This document shows, piece by piece, positions 24,593 to 34,033 of a DNA stretch of 64,000 nucleotides. Where the stretch lies: NCBI GenBank assembly GCA_035710745.1, contig DASTCX010000025.1, positions 186,001 to 250,000 on the forward strand, read 5' to 3'. The translations under genes and the position numbers were made by a program. The notes beneath the pieces were generated by a model that saw nothing but the letters and a program-made list of their open reading frames with translations, searched no databases and was not told the DNA's origin. Numbering within the stretch: the first letter of the stretch is position 1; every line of letters starts with the position of its first letter. Source of the stretch: Candidatus Eremiobacteraceae bacterium (GTDB taxonomy: Bacteria; Vulcanimicrobiota; Vulcanimicrobiia; Eremiobacterales; Eremiobacteraceae).

Positions 24593-25446
24593 GGTCGTTT
24601 CGCCGCGAAGCGCTTGAGGCCGGGCGCGCTTCCCGCGCTCGAGCCGATGGGCTCCAGATGCGCGGCGGCGACCATCGCCCTCACCGCGACTTCCTTATAA
24701 TACTGGCGGCTGCGCGAGAACTCGCGGACGTGGCCGTCGGATGGCACGACGAAGTGCCGGAAGACGTCGGCGCTCGCTTCGGCATCGTAAACGCGCTCGT
24801 CGAGCTGCAGGTGCGGGCCGTCGGCGAACATCGACTCGTCGCCCGAGACGAACTGCCACGAACGCTCGTCCGCGCGCGACGCCACATCGGCGTCGGCATA
24901 TTCGAAGACGAATCGGCCGCCGGGCACGAGCGCGCGTCCGACGATCGCGAGGATCTCTGACGCGTCACTCGGGCTGAAGTCGCTGAAGCCGCCACAGGTC
25001 AGATACGCGCCGTCGTACGCGTCTTCGAACGAGATACGCTTCACGTCGAGCAGGCGGAAATCGATCGTCAAGCCGAGGTTCTTCGCCGTCTCGCGAGCGA
25101 GCTGGACCGCGCCGGGACCGACATCGATGCCGGTCGCACGTCGTCCGCGCAGAGCCATCGCGATCGCGTGGCGGCCGTTGCCGGAGCAGAGATCGAGCAC
25201 GCTCGCCTTGGGCGCGCACTGCAACAGCGCGCAGAGCGCATCGACTTCTTCGCCGGTCTCTTGCATGCCGTAGAGCGACTGGTAGTTCGCGCGCCGCACG
25301 AAGCGTGCGGAGAAATCCTCGTCACGCCACGGGAAAGCGTCGGCGTCGACCCACGGTTTCGGCCGTTCCTTGCGATCCGCGACTGCTTGCATGAGCGCCT
25401 GCGGCGGACTCGTCGTGCCGTTGGTCGCCTTGATATCGATCGCCAT
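24589..25446 (-). CDS. Class I SAM-dependent methyltransferase
   Basis: A 285-residue methyltransferase. Motif I is VLDLCSGNGRHAIAMALRG (about residues 84-102), followed by ATGIDVGPGAVQLA and the acidic loop FRLLDVKRISFEDAYDGAYLTCGG. It has a long N-terminal extension with KPWVDADAFPWRDEDFSARF. The C-terminal part (HFVVPSDGHVREFSRSRQYY) would form the substrate lid. It is convergent with the binding-protein gene (4-base overlap) and 150 bases downstream of hemD. The substrate is not evident. Confidence 0.85.
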   Translation of the reverse strand: MAIDIKATNGTTSPPQALMQAVADRKERPKPWVDADAFPWRDEDFSARFVRRANYQSLYGMQETGEEVDALCALLQCAPKASVLDLCSGNGRHAIAMALRGRRATGIDVGPGAVQLARETAKNLGLTIDFRLLDVKRISFEDAYDGAYLTCGGFSDFSPSDASEILAIVGRALVPGGRFVFEYADADVASRADERSWQFVSGDESMFADGPHLQLDERVYDAEASADVFRHFVVPSDGHVREFSRSRQYYKEVAVRAMVAAAHLEPIGSSAGSAPGLKRFAAKRP

Positions 25447-25596
25447 CTCTTGCGCTTGCTCCAGAATACGCGCCGCAATCGCGACGCGAAGCCCATACTC
25501 GATTCATCGGAGAGGCGGAGGGCCGACCGCGCTACAGCGGTTGGCAGGCGCGCGTATGTGTGACGCCGCGCACGCCCTGCGGTATGGCGAGCCATA

Positions 25597-26364
25597 TCAA
25601 CTTGAAGCGGCGCCCTCGTAGTAGCGGCACAGCTCTTCGACGAGACCGTCGACGGTCGACCGCTCCGGGGTCAGCTCGACGTGCAGCCCGGCGCGACGCG
25701 CTTCAGTTTCGGTGATCGGCCCGATGCAAACGATAAGTTTGCCTCTCAGCTTCGACGGTGCGAGGTCGCCGCCGAGACCGATGACGAGCGAGCGCACGGC
25801 GCTCGCGGATGCGAGCGTGACGACGTCGACGTGCGCGATGCGTGCGTCGAAGTCCGCGGGCGCCTGTAAGACCGTCGAGTACGCGGCGACCGCCGTGACC
25901 TCGAAACGCGCGAGCTTGAGACGGTGGGCGAGCACGGGGCGCGCATCCTCGGCCTGTACGAGGAGCACGCTCGATCCGGGCGACGCCGCGTCGACGAGCG
26001 CTTGGGCGATCGCTTCGGCGACGTAGCGCGAAGGGACGACGTGCGGCGGCCTGCCGAGGAGGGTCGCGACGGCCTCCGAGGTCGCAGGTCCGATCGCTGC
26101 GATATGCGGGTTGACGCCGAGCGAACGCTTGCGGCGGCGCGCGAACGATTCGACGCCGCTGACGCTCGTGAAAACGATCCACGCGAAATCGTCGGCAGCG
26201 TCGATCGCCTCTTGCAGCGCGCGCTCGTGCGGCGGAGGACCCAAGTGGATGAGCGGTACGACGTCGACGGCGGCGCCTCGACCCTCGAGAAGGTCGATGA
26301 GCTCGCGCGCATGATCGGCGGAGCGCGTCACCATGACTCGGACGCCGGCGAGGGGCAGAGGCAC
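25597..26364 (-). CDS. hemD: Uroporphyrinogen-III synthase
   Basis: Cyclises hydroxymethylbilane to uroporphyrinogen III. The 255-residue protein is bilobal with poorly conserved sequence, but shows VMVTRSADHARELIDLLEGRGA, VFTSVSGVESF, AAIGPATSEAV, VTLASASAVRSL and IVCIGPITETEARRAG, all typical of HemD. The GTG start at 26364 lies 4 bases past the hemA stop. It is the last heme gene of the minus-strand operon. Confidence 0.9.
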   Translation of the reverse strand: MPLPLAGVRVMVTRSADHARELIDLLEGRGAAVDVVPLIHLGPPPHERALQEAIDAADDFAWIVFTSVSGVESFARRRKRSLGVNPHIAAIGPATSEAVATLLGRPPHVVPSRYVAEAIAQALVDAASPGSSVLLVQAEDARPVLAHRLKLARFEVTAVAAYSTVLQAPADFDARIAHVDVVTLASASAVRSLVIGLGGDLAPSKLRGKLIVCIGPITETEARRAGLHVELTPERSTVDGLVEELCRYYEGAASS

Positions 26365-26368
26365 TCGC

Positions 26369-27688
26369 TTATCGCGCCGGCGGCGCGAAGGTCGTGGAGA
26401 ACCGGCGCTCGATCTGCTCTTCCATCGACGCGAGGTCGACGAGCTTGTTGAGGGCATCGGCGGGATCGCCGGCCTGCGTCGCGGACGCCGCCGTTTCTCG
26501 CAGCTTCGTCAGCGGCTCGTGGAGGAGCTTGTTGATGATGCCGATGCTCGCTTGGACGATGGCGGCACGCTGGGCTTCGTCGAGCTCCGGGCGGCTGGCG
26601 AACAGCCTCTCGATCTCGTTCGTCCGGATCCGCTCGGCGCGCGTGCGAAGCCTCGCGATGAGCGGCACCGCGGCACGCGATTGGTACCAGCGCAAGAACT
26701 CGCGCGACAGCTCGTCGACGATCGCTTCGACGGCCGGTACCGCCGCTTTGCGGCCACCGATATGTTCGTCGACGACGACTCGCAGGTCGGCGAGCTCGAG
26801 CACGTCGACGCCGCCGATCGAACGAGCGCCAGGATCGACGTCGTGCGGCGCGCCGATGTCGACGATGAGCAGCGGGCGCCCAGGCCTTGTCGTCATCGCA
26901 GTGGCGATATCCGCCGTCGTGACGAGGTGCGCCCCGCTGCCGACCGCTGTCACCGCGAGATCGGCATCGGCGAGCGCTTCGCAGAGCGCGTCGAAGGGAA
27001 GTGCGCGCGCGCCGATCTCAGACGCGATGGTTTGCGCGCGAGCGAGCGTCCTATTGACGATCGCGATGCGTCCGGCACCGCGAGCGGCGAGATGCCGCGC
27101 AACGGTCGTTCCCATCTTGCCGGCTCCGACGACGACGGCGGACGCGCCTCGCAGATCGACCCTTCGCGAAGCGAGCTCCACGGTGGCGGCGCCGAGCGAG
27201 ACGACGTCGCTGCCGATGGTCGTTTCGGTCCGCGCGCGTTTGCCCGCTCGCAATGCGGTGCGGAAGAGCCGGTTGAGATGACTTCCCATCGTGCCGGCCG
27301 CTTGCGCCGCTGCGAGTGCGCCCTTCACCTGCGCCATGATCTCCGCTTCGCCGATGAGCATCGAATCGAGACCGCTCGCGACGCGGAGCAATTGGGCGAC
27401 GGCGTCGGCGCCGAGCAGCGTGTAGAGGTACTTGTCGAAATCCTCGACGCGCATGGCGCGATACGTCGTGAGGAAATCCTTGATTTCGCCGACGCCCGTC
27501 TCGAAGTCGGCGACCTCGGCATAGATCTCAAGCCGGTTGCACGTCGCGACGATCGCCGCTTCGCGGACGCCGGAGTAATCGCGCAGCGCGCCGAGCGCTT
27601 CGGTCACGCGTTGCGCGGGAAACGCGTGGCGGTCGCGGACTTCGGGCGGTGCTGTCTTGTGGCTGAGGCCGAGGACGACGATGGGCAT
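26369..27688 (-). CDS. hemA: Glutamyl-tRNA reductase
   Basis: Reduces glutamyl-tRNA to glutamate-1-semialdehyde with NADPH, the first step of the C5 heme pathway. The 439-residue protein starts MPIVVLGLSHKTAPPEVRD, has the catalytic Cys50 in VATCNRLEIYA, IGEAEIMAQVKGAL, the NADPH-binding VVVGAGKMGTTVARHL and LLIVDIGAPHDVDP. The C-terminal dimerisation helix is present. The ATG at 27688 has AGAAGG 14 bases upstream. The gene lies between rex and hemD. Confidence 0.96.
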   Translation of the reverse strand: MPIVVLGLSHKTAPPEVRDRHAFPAQRVTEALGALRDYSGVREAAIVATCNRLEIYAEVADFETGVGEIKDFLTTYRAMRVEDFDKYLYTLLGADAVAQLLRVASGLDSMLIGEAEIMAQVKGALAAAQAAGTMGSHLNRLFRTALRAGKRARTETTIGSDVVSLGAATVELASRRVDLRGASAVVVGAGKMGTTVARHLAARGAGRIAIVNRTLARAQTIASEIGARALPFDALCEALADADLAVTAVGSGAHLVTTADIATAMTTRPGRPLLIVDIGAPHDVDPGARSIGGVDVLELADLRVVVDEHIGGRKAAVPAVEAIVDELSREFLRWYQSRAAVPLIARLRTRAERIRTNEIERLFASRPELDEAQRAAIVQASIGIINKLLHEPLTKLRETAASATQAGDPADALNKLVDLASMEEQIERRFSTTFAPPAR

Positions 27689-27726
27689 GATCGCGTGGCG
27701 GCCTTCTGGTCGGCTATTTCCTTTCC

Positions 27727-28416
27727 CTAGCCCAGTTGGCTGGTGAGAATCGACAATTCCGACGCAAGATCGATGGCTCGAAGCGCGACGCCGTGCGGCA
27801 ATTTCAACGCCGCCGGCGCGAAATTCAGCAACGCGGTGACGCCGCACGCGACGAGGCGGTCGGCGATCGCCTGCGCGGCCGGCGCAGGCACCGTGATGAT
27901 GCCGATGCTGCAGCCGAGCACGGGCAAGACGCGCTCGAGATCATCGACGTGACTGATGCGCACGCCGTGCCACTGCGTGCCGACGATCGCCTCGTCGTTG
28001 TCGAAGATGCCGGCGATGTGGAACTTCTCTTCGCGGTACTCGAGATAGGCGGCCAGCGCGTGACCGAGATAGCCGAAACCCACGATCGCGAGGCGCCAGT
28101 CGCGGTCGAGCCCAAGGACGCTTGCGAGCCGGCGCACGAGGACGACGACATCGTAGCCTTGCCCGCGGCGGCCGATCTTGCCGACATGCGACAGGTCCTT
28201 GCGCACTTGCGTCGACGATATGCCGCGACCGACGCGGCGCGAAAGCTCTGATGACGTCAGCATCTGCTTGCCTGCGCGCAGCGCATCTTCGAGCGCTCGA
28301 TGATAGAGGAAGAGGCGAGGCAGGCTGATGACGACGACGCTCGAGGCACGCTTGCGTTTCGACGGCGATCGCGACGGCGACGGCGGTCTTCGGTCCGGCT
28401 TGCGCCGCTGGGTCAC
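27727..28416 (-). CDS. rex: Redox-sensing transcriptional repressor Rex
   Basis: Binds DNA when NADH is low and releases it when NADH rises, controlling respiratory and fermentative genes. The 229-residue protein has the N-terminal winged helix (LPRLFLYHRAL, LTSSELSRRVGRGISSTQVRKDLS) and the Rossmann domain (LAIVGFGYLGHALAAYLEY, HIAGIFDNDEAIVGT, IITVPAPAAQAIADRL). The basic tail at the start comes from the GTG at 28416, two bases after the hemL stop. Its position inside the heme operon suggests that heme or respiration is a target. No clear Rex palindrome (TTGTGA...TCACAA) was found nearby. Confidence 0.93.
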   Translation of the reverse strand: MTQRRKPDRRPPSPSRSPSKRKRASSVVVISLPRLFLYHRALEDALRAGKQMLTSSELSRRVGRGISSTQVRKDLSHVGKIGRRGQGYDVVVLVRRLASVLGLDRDWRLAIVGFGYLGHALAAYLEYREEKFHIAGIFDNDEAIVGTQWHGVRISHVDDLERVLPVLGCSIGIITVPAPAAQAIADRLVACGVTALLNFAPAALKLPHGVALRAIDLASELSILTSQLG

Positions 28417-28417
28417 A

Positions 28418-29719
28418 TCAGCGTACCGCGATCGCTGCGAGCGACTCGCGAGCCGCCGTGAGCGTGCGCTCGACGTCGTCGTCGCTGTGCGCGGCCGACA
28501 AGAACGCGGCTTCGTATTGCGACGGCGCCAGGTAGACGCCGCGGTCGAGCATCGCGTGGAAATACTTGGCGAAAGCCGCCGTATCCGACGTTTTCGCAGA
28601 CGCAAGATCGGTGACGGGATTCGCGTTGAAGAACAACCCCCACATCGAGCCGATGCGATCTATCTGCGCGGGGACGCCGGCTTTCGCGAACGTGTCGCGC
28701 AGCCCGGAGACGAGCGCGCTGCCGATTCGATCGATATGTTCGTACGCGTCGCCGTCGCGCAGCGCGCGCAGCTGCGCGGCGCCGGCGGCCATCGCAAGCG
28801 GGTTGCCTGACAGCGTTCCAGCTTGATAGACGTCGCCGCTCGGCGCGAGCCGCTCCATGATCTCGCGTTTGCCGCCGATCGCCGCGACCGGCAAGCCGGC
28901 GCCGATGACCTTGCCCAGACACGTGAGATCGGCTTCGATCCCGTAGATCGATTGCGCCGATCCGTAGTGGAGGCGAAAGCCGGTCATGACCTCGTCGGCG
29001 ATGAGCAGCGCGCCGGCTTGCGACGTCAGCGCACGCAGCCGTTCGAGATAGCCTGGCGACGGCGGGATGAAGCCCATGTTGCCGGCGACCGGTTCGACGA
29101 TGACCGCTGCGATCCGTTCGCCGTGCTTCGCGAACGCTGCGCCCGTGCTGTCGTCGTCGTTGTAGGGGACGACGATCGTGTCGGCGGCTGTGGCCGCCGT
29201 GACGCCGGGAGCGTCGGGAATGCCGAGCGTCAGCGCGCCCGAACCGGCTGAGACGAGCAGCGGATCGGCGTGCCCGTGATAACATCCGGCGCATTTGACG
29301 ATCTTGTCGCGCTTCGTCCATGCGCGTGCGAGCCGGATGGCGGTCATGCACGCCTCGGTGCCCGAGCTGACGAAACGCACCATATCGATCGCCGGGATGG
29401 CGTCGATGACGAGCGCAGCGAGGTCGACCTCGTACGGCGAAGGCGCACCGAACGACGTGCCGTCGCGAGCGGCTCGTTCGATCGCTTCGACGATCTCCGG
29501 GGCGGCGTGGCCGAGCATGATCGGCCCCCACGACAGCACGTAGTCGACGTACTCGCGGCCATCGACGTCGTAGATCTTCGACCCAGCCGCGCGCGCGATG
29601 TAGCGTGGCGTGCCGCCGACGGCACGGAACGCGCGCACGGGCGAGTTGACTCCTCCGGGCGTCAGACGGACGGCGGCGGCGTGAAGGGCTTCCGATCGAC
29701 TCGTCGGGATCGATGTCAC
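28418..29719 (-). CDS. hemL: Glutamate-1-semialdehyde 2,1-aminomutase
   Basis: PLP enzyme that converts glutamate-1-semialdehyde to 5-aminolevulinate. The 433-residue protein shows LTPGGVNSPVRAFRAVGG, FVSSGTEACMTAIRLAR, KCAGCYHGHAD, ADEVMTGFRLHYG and the PLP lysine in CLGKVIGAGLPVAA. Start GTG at 29719 overlaps the mobA stop (GTGA). Length and motifs are standard. Confidence 0.97.
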   Translation of the reverse strand: MTSIPTSRSEALHAAAVRLTPGGVNSPVRAFRAVGGTPRYIARAAGSKIYDVDGREYVDYVLSWGPIMLGHAAPEIVEAIERAARDGTSFGAPSPYEVDLAALVIDAIPAIDMVRFVSSGTEACMTAIRLARAWTKRDKIVKCAGCYHGHADPLLVSAGSGALTLGIPDAPGVTAATAADTIVVPYNDDDSTGAAFAKHGERIAAVIVEPVAGNMGFIPPSPGYLERLRALTSQAGALLIADEVMTGFRLHYGSAQSIYGIEADLTCLGKVIGAGLPVAAIGGKREIMERLAPSGDVYQAGTLSGNPLAMAAGAAQLRALRDGDAYEHIDRIGSALVSGLRDTFAKAGVPAQIDRIGSMWGLFFNANPVTDLASAKTSDTAAFAKYFHAMLDRGVYLAPSQYEAAFLSAAHSDDDVERTLTAARESLAAIAVR

Positions 29720-30324
29720 GGACGAAACACCTCGTAGTCTGGCCGGGTGTTCACGTTGGCGAGGCGCGCTTCATCTTGCGGTCGCACGGCGAAGCGCAGG
29801 ACGCGCAAAGAGTCGATCATCGCGCTGACGCGTCTGCGACCCGACGCGAGCACGACGGATCCCGCGCGAACGACTGCTGACGTCGCGTAGAGCGCGGCGA
29901 GCGGCTCGATATCGCCGTTCGACCATACCGGCACGACCGCTTCGGGCTGCTCGCCCAGCCGTGCGTCGTACGCCCTTTCGAGATCATCGACGAACGACGC
30001 GTCGAGGTCCGGCAGATCGCCCGCCGCGGCGAAGAAAAGCGGCGTACTCAGCGTCGACGCGACGGTGACGATCGCCCCGAGCGGACCGGCGTCGGCGAGG
30101 TCGTCGAAGATGATGGGAGCGTCGACCTTCGCGGCGAGCGACGGCTCGAGCGGGCCGCGTGCGCTGACGACGCACGGCCGTCTGCCGTCGACGAGGCGAC
30201 GGTACACGCGCACGAGCATCGGTTCGCCTTCGATAGCTAAAGAGAGTTTACCGGGCAGACGCGTGGCGCTGCCGCCCGCGAGCAGGACGATCGTCGTGCG
30301 CGCCGCTGCGGACGCGCCGCTCAC
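29716..30324 (-). CDS. mobA: Molybdenum cofactor guanylyltransferase (MobA-like)
   Basis: Transfers a nucleotide to molybdopterin to make the dinucleotide cofactor. The 202-residue protein has the nucleotidyltransferase loop VLLAGGSATRLPGKLSLAIEG (usual LAGGxSxRMGxDK) and AAAGDLPDLDASF, the metal-binding Asp. It is coupled to hemB on one side and hemL on the other by GTGA overlaps, an unusual place for a Moco gene. Some related proteins act on other nucleotides, so the exact cofactor is inferred. Confidence 0.78.
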   Translation of the reverse strand: MSGASAAARTTIVLLAGGSATRLPGKLSLAIEGEPMLVRVYRRLVDGRRPCVVSARGPLEPSLAAKVDAPIIFDDLADAGPLGAIVTVASTLSTPLFFAAAGDLPDLDASFVDDLERAYDARLGEQPEAVVPVWSNGDIEPLAALYATSAVVRAGSVVLASGRRRVSAMIDSLRVLRFAVRPQDEARLANVNTRPDYEVFRP

Positions 30325-31364
30325 CGCTGCGCTTTCGCCAGCCGCGTCGCTACCGACCGTGCGAAATACGTGATGATGATCGAGGCGCCCGCGCGTTTGC
30401 AGGAGACGAGCAGTTCGTCGACAGCCCGCTCTTCGTCGAGCCAGCCGCGCGCAGCGGCCGCCTTGATCATCGAATACTCGCCGCTCACGTTGTAGACGGC
30501 GACCGGTACGTTCACCGCGCGACGCACGTGAACCACGACGTCGAGATACGACAGCGCCGGCTTGACGAGCACGATGTCGGCGCCCTCGGCGACGTCGAGC
30601 AGGGCTTCCTTCACCGCCTCGCGTGCGTTCGGCGGATCCATCTGATGCGTGCGCCGGTCGCCGAACGCGGGCGTCGAGCCCGCTGCCTCGCGGAACGGAC
30701 CGTAGAACGCCGACGCGTATTTCACGGCGTACGACATGATCGCGGTTTCTAGGTGCCCGTCGCGGTCGAGCGCCGCACGGATGGCGGCGACGCGGCCGTC
30801 CATCATGTCGGATGGCGCGACGATGTCGACGCCGCACTGCGCGTACGAGAGCGCGCCGCGCGCGAGGAGCGCGACGCTCCGGTCGTTGTCGATCTCGCCG
30901 TCTGGGGTCAAGAGTCCGCAATGGCCGTGCGACGTGTACTCGCAGCCGCACAGGTCGGCGATGAGGAGCAGTTCGGGCAAGGCAGACTTGATCGCGCGGA
31001 TCGCTCGCTGCACCGGTCCGTCGTCACGATCGAGCCACGAAGCGGTGTCGTCTTTTTCGGGCGGAATGCCGAAAAGGATGACCGCCGGAATTCCCGACGC
31101 CGCGCAAGCGCGCGCCTCTTCGACCGCACGATCGACGGAGAACTGTTTGACTCCCGGCATCGAGGCGATATCGCGCTCGACGCCTTCACCCGGCACGACG
31201 AAGAGCGGCTGCACGAGATCCGACGCGGAGACCCGGTGTTCGGCGGTGAGGCGACGCATCGCGGCGGTGCGGCGAAGACGCCGCGGCCGGATCGTCGGCA
31301 CGGGCAGGGCTCCTGCGTCGCCGAGAACGCTTTCCGTTTTCGCGGGATCGAACGTCGAACTCAT
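30321..31364 (-). CDS. hemB: Delta-aminolevulinic acid dehydratase (porphobilinogen synthase)
   Basis: Condenses two 5-aminolevulinates to porphobilinogen. The 347-residue protein shows LVQPLFVVPGEGVE, VILFGIPPEKDD, the zinc-cysteine loop CGCEYTSHGHCG, the substrate lysines in YAVKYASAFYGPFR and LVKPALSYLDVV, and VYNVSGEYSMIKAA. The Cys-rich loop marks the zinc-dependent type. Start ATG at 31364 overlaps the hemC stop (ATGA). Confidence 0.97.
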   Translation of the reverse strand: MSSTFDPAKTESVLGDAGALPVPTIRPRRLRRTAAMRRLTAEHRVSASDLVQPLFVVPGEGVERDIASMPGVKQFSVDRAVEEARACAASGIPAVILFGIPPEKDDTASWLDRDDGPVQRAIRAIKSALPELLLIADLCGCEYTSHGHCGLLTPDGEIDNDRSVALLARGALSYAQCGVDIVAPSDMMDGRVAAIRAALDRDGHLETAIMSYAVKYASAFYGPFREAAGSTPAFGDRRTHQMDPPNAREAVKEALLDVAEGADIVLVKPALSYLDVVVHVRRAVNVPVAVYNVSGEYSMIKAAAARGWLDEERAVDELLVSCKRAGASIIITYFARSVATRLAKAQR

Positions 31365-32314
31365 ATGCCTTTCACGACCATCGTGCGGAACTGATCGACA
31401 AGCGCGCGGCCTCCGGCTTCAAGCATCTCATCGGCGAGAGCTTCGGCGGCGGCGACGGCCGACACTTCGTCAGCCGCGTCGATGCGTGCGCTTCGTCGCA
31501 CGGACGAGCTGCCGTCGGTCGCGGCGATGACGGCCTCGATCGTGCAATCGGATCCGCGGACGGCTGCGTTGACACCGATCGGCAGGAGGCACCCGCCTCC
31601 CATGCGGCGCAAGAAGGCGCGCTCGATCGTCACCTCGCGCGCGCTTTGAGCGTGATCGAGCGCCTTCAGCAAGGACGCCATCTCCGCATCGTCCGCCCGG
31701 CACTGCGCGCAGATAGCACCCTGGCCCGCGGGCGGCGTCATGACACCGAGCGCGAGCGGTGTTCCGCCGCCGACCGTCTCGAGCAGTCCGGCGCGCCGCA
31801 ATCCGGCGAGCGCGAGGATCGCGGCATCGAATTCGCCTTCGAGCACTTTTCGCACGCGCGTGTCGACGTTGCCGCGGATGTCGCGCACCTCGACGTCGGG
31901 TCGCGCCGCGAGGACGAGCGCTTGCCGGCGAAGAGAGCTCGTGCCGACGACCGCCGATGCGGGGAGCGCGGCGAGTCCTCGGAACGCGTTGTCCTTGCTG
32001 ATCAAAACGTCACGCGGATCCTCACGCTCGAGCACGGCAGCGTTGCGGAGTTCGGCAGACTGGTCGGTCGGGAGATCCTTCATCGAATGGACGGCGACGT
32101 CGGCACGGCCGTCGAGCAGCGCTGCTTCGAGCTCTTTGACGAACACGCCGTCGCCGCCGATCTGAATCAGGCTGCGATCGGTGACGCGATCGCCGCGCGT
32201 CGACACGGTGACGACCTGCGTGGCACGTCCGAGCGCTTCGAGCGGCTCAGCGACCGCTCGCGCCTGGATGAGCGCGAGGCGGCTTGCGCGCGTGGCGATG
32301 CGTATCGTCTGCAT
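31361..32314 (-). CDS. hemC: Hydroxymethylbilane synthase (porphobilinogen deaminase)
   Basis: Joins four porphobilinogens into hydroxymethylbilane. The 317-residue protein starts MQTIRIATRASRLALIQA and shows GDGVFVKELEAALLDG, AVHSMKDLPT, LRRQALVLAARPD and the Cys that holds the dipyrromethane cofactor in MGGGCLLPIGVNA. The ATG at 32314 has AAAGGAAG 7 bases upstream. First gene of the heme operon; the 89 bases to the divergent glycosyltransferase gene must hold the promoter. Confidence 0.97.
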   Translation of the reverse strand: MQTIRIATRASRLALIQARAVAEPLEALGRATQVVTVSTRGDRVTDRSLIQIGGDGVFVKELEAALLDGRADVAVHSMKDLPTDQSAELRNAAVLEREDPRDVLISKDNAFRGLAALPASAVVGTSSLRRQALVLAARPDVEVRDIRGNVDTRVRKVLEGEFDAAILALAGLRRAGLLETVGGGTPLALGVMTPPAGQGAICAQCRADDAEMASLLKALDHAQSAREVTIERAFLRRMGGGCLLPIGVNAAVRGSDCTIEAVIAATDGSSSVRRSARIDAADEVSAVAAAEALADEMLEAGGRALVDQFRTMVVKGI

Positions 32315-32403
32315 GTCCGGCTTCCTTTCTTCGCGCACGCACACGCGCCCCGTTGGACTTACTGAAAGGACTTCGCTCCGTCCCGTCGACAAGAGCCCGC
32401 ATC

Positions 32404-34029
32404 GTGAAGCAAGAAGCGCGGCCGAGCGACAGGCGCTCGCAAGTCTTCGTTTTTCTGACGCTCGCGTTCTTAGCCGCGCTCTATTCGGTGCGGTTGGGCG
32501 CGGGGAGTCTGTGGGATAACAGCGAGCCTCAGTACGGCGAGATCGTGAAGGAGATGCTCCGGTCGGGCGACTGGCTGACGCTCCACAAAGATCTGCAACC
32601 TTGGTACGTCCATCCGCCGCTCTGGTTCTGGACGGCGGCGCTTTCGGCGAAGATCTTCGGCCTCACCGAATTCGCGCTTCGATTTCCATCCGCGGTCTTC
32701 GGCGTCGCGAGCGGATACGCGATCTATCTTGCCGGTCGAAGGCTCTACGGCGAGACCACAGGCATTGTCGCCGCGCTCGCCCTCGGGGTCGGGCTCGAGT
32801 TCCTCGTCATGTCGCGCCTGGCGATCCAAGACACGATGCTCGTTTGCGCGATGACGGTCTCGACGTTCTGGGGCTGGTTCGCGCTGCGCGATAGCGACTC
32901 GAAAGCGCTGTGGATCGCGGCGATCGCGACCGCGCTCGGCACGCTCATCAAAGGCCCGGTCGCGCTCGTCCTTCCGGGGCTCACGCTCATCGCATGGGCG
33001 GCGTGGACGCGCAGCTGGAAATCTTTCGCCGGTCTGCCGTGGCTCGGCGCGATCTCCCTGTACGTCGTCATCGCGGGTGCGTGGTTCGCAGCTGAGACAG
33101 CGGCGCGCGGACCGCACTTCTTATACGCATACTTCGGGCTCTCGAACGTCAGCCGTTTCCTTTCCCCGTACGAGAATCAGCCGGGCCCCATCTACTATTA
33201 CGTTCCGATCCTCATCGTCGGCTTCTTCCCGTTCATCGCGTTCGTTCCGCAAGCGCTCGCACGCGCGTGGCGCTCGGGAGGCGAGGACGGAAAATTCCTC
33301 ATAGCAGCCGCGGTCGTGCCGTTCGTCTTCTTCTCCATAGCGCAGACGAAGCTGCCGAACTATATCGAGGCGTCATTCCCCGCGCTGTCGATCATGACCG
33401 GCGAGACGATCGCCAACGCGATCGCGCAGCGCTCGATGCGGTCGTTGCGCGGGGCGCTCTTCGCGCTCATCGCGGCTGTAGTCGTGCTTGCCGCCGGTGT
33501 GTACTTCTACGGCCATGCGCACGCGAGCGGATTGATGGTTACCCTCAGCCCGTCGCTTGCGCTCTTAGGCTGGCTCATCGTGCCGATCGCGGTGTTAACC
33601 TTCGTGCTGGCTATACGCCTCGACCGACCGTGGATCGCGCCGCTCGGACTCAGCACGATGATGGCGGCGTTTATCGGCGTCGTCGTCTTCTCGATTCTCC
33701 CGCAGATCGAGGCGACTGCCAAGCCGATGAAAGCGATGTCCGCCGATGTCATGCGTGTCTGGCGTCCGGGCGAGCGCATCTGCTTCGATGGCGTCCATCA
33801 AGGTTTTTCCTTGGACTACTACACGAACGGCCCGCCCATCACGAGCGTCGGACACAACACCGACGATGTCCCCCCGCGCCGCTACTTCGCGACGCCGCAA
33901 CCCGCCGTGTGCGTGGTATCACCGGATGCGTACACCGATCTGACGGACCGCGGCATCAAACTTGCGCTCGTCGAAAAGACGCCGACCCTGTGGCTCGTGA
34001 CCTACGACAAGTCGATCACGATTCACTGA
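32404..34029 (+). CDS. ArnT/PMT-like membrane glycosyltransferase (GT-C fold)
   Basis: A 541-residue polytopic protein with about 12 hydrophobic segments. The first loop holds the catalytic-type acidic motif LWDNSEPQYGEIVKEML and the downstream HPPLWFWTAAL, as in ArnT and protein O-mannosyltransferases. These move a sugar from a lipid phosphate carrier to lipid A or protein outside the inner membrane. The hydrophilic C-terminus (about 110 residues) lies outside. GTG at 32404 is the likely start; the upstream in-frame stretch looks non-coding. The acceptor is not evident. It is divergent from hemC. Confidence 0.82.
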   Translation: MKQEARPSDRRSQVFVFLTLAFLAALYSVRLGAGSLWDNSEPQYGEIVKEMLRSGDWLTLHKDLQPWYVHPPLWFWTAALSAKIFGLTEFALRFPSAVFGVASGYAIYLAGRRLYGETTGIVAALALGVGLEFLVMSRLAIQDTMLVCAMTVSTFWGWFALRDSDSKALWIAAIATALGTLIKGPVALVLPGLTLIAWAAWTRSWKSFAGLPWLGAISLYVVIAGAWFAAETAARGPHFLYAYFGLSNVSRFLSPYENQPGPIYYYVPILIVGFFPFIAFVPQALARAWRSGGEDGKFLIAAAVVPFVFFSIAQTKLPNYIEASFPALSIMTGETIANAIAQRSMRSLRGALFALIAAVVVLAAGVYFYGHAHASGLMVTLSPSLALLGWLIVPIAVLTFVLAIRLDRPWIAPLGLSTMMAAFIGVVVFSILPQIEATAKPMKAMSADVMRVWRPGERICFDGVHQGFSLDYYTNGPPITSVGHNTDDVPPRRYFATPQPAVCVVSPDAYTDLTDRGIKLALVEKTPTLWLVTYDKSITIH

Positions 34030-34033
34030 CGAT

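Noticed and set aside
25640-25665. A GTCGAC-containing palindrome near the end of hemD as another repeat copy
   Set aside because: It lies in codons that fit HemD sequence, has different arms and lacks the flanks of the family.
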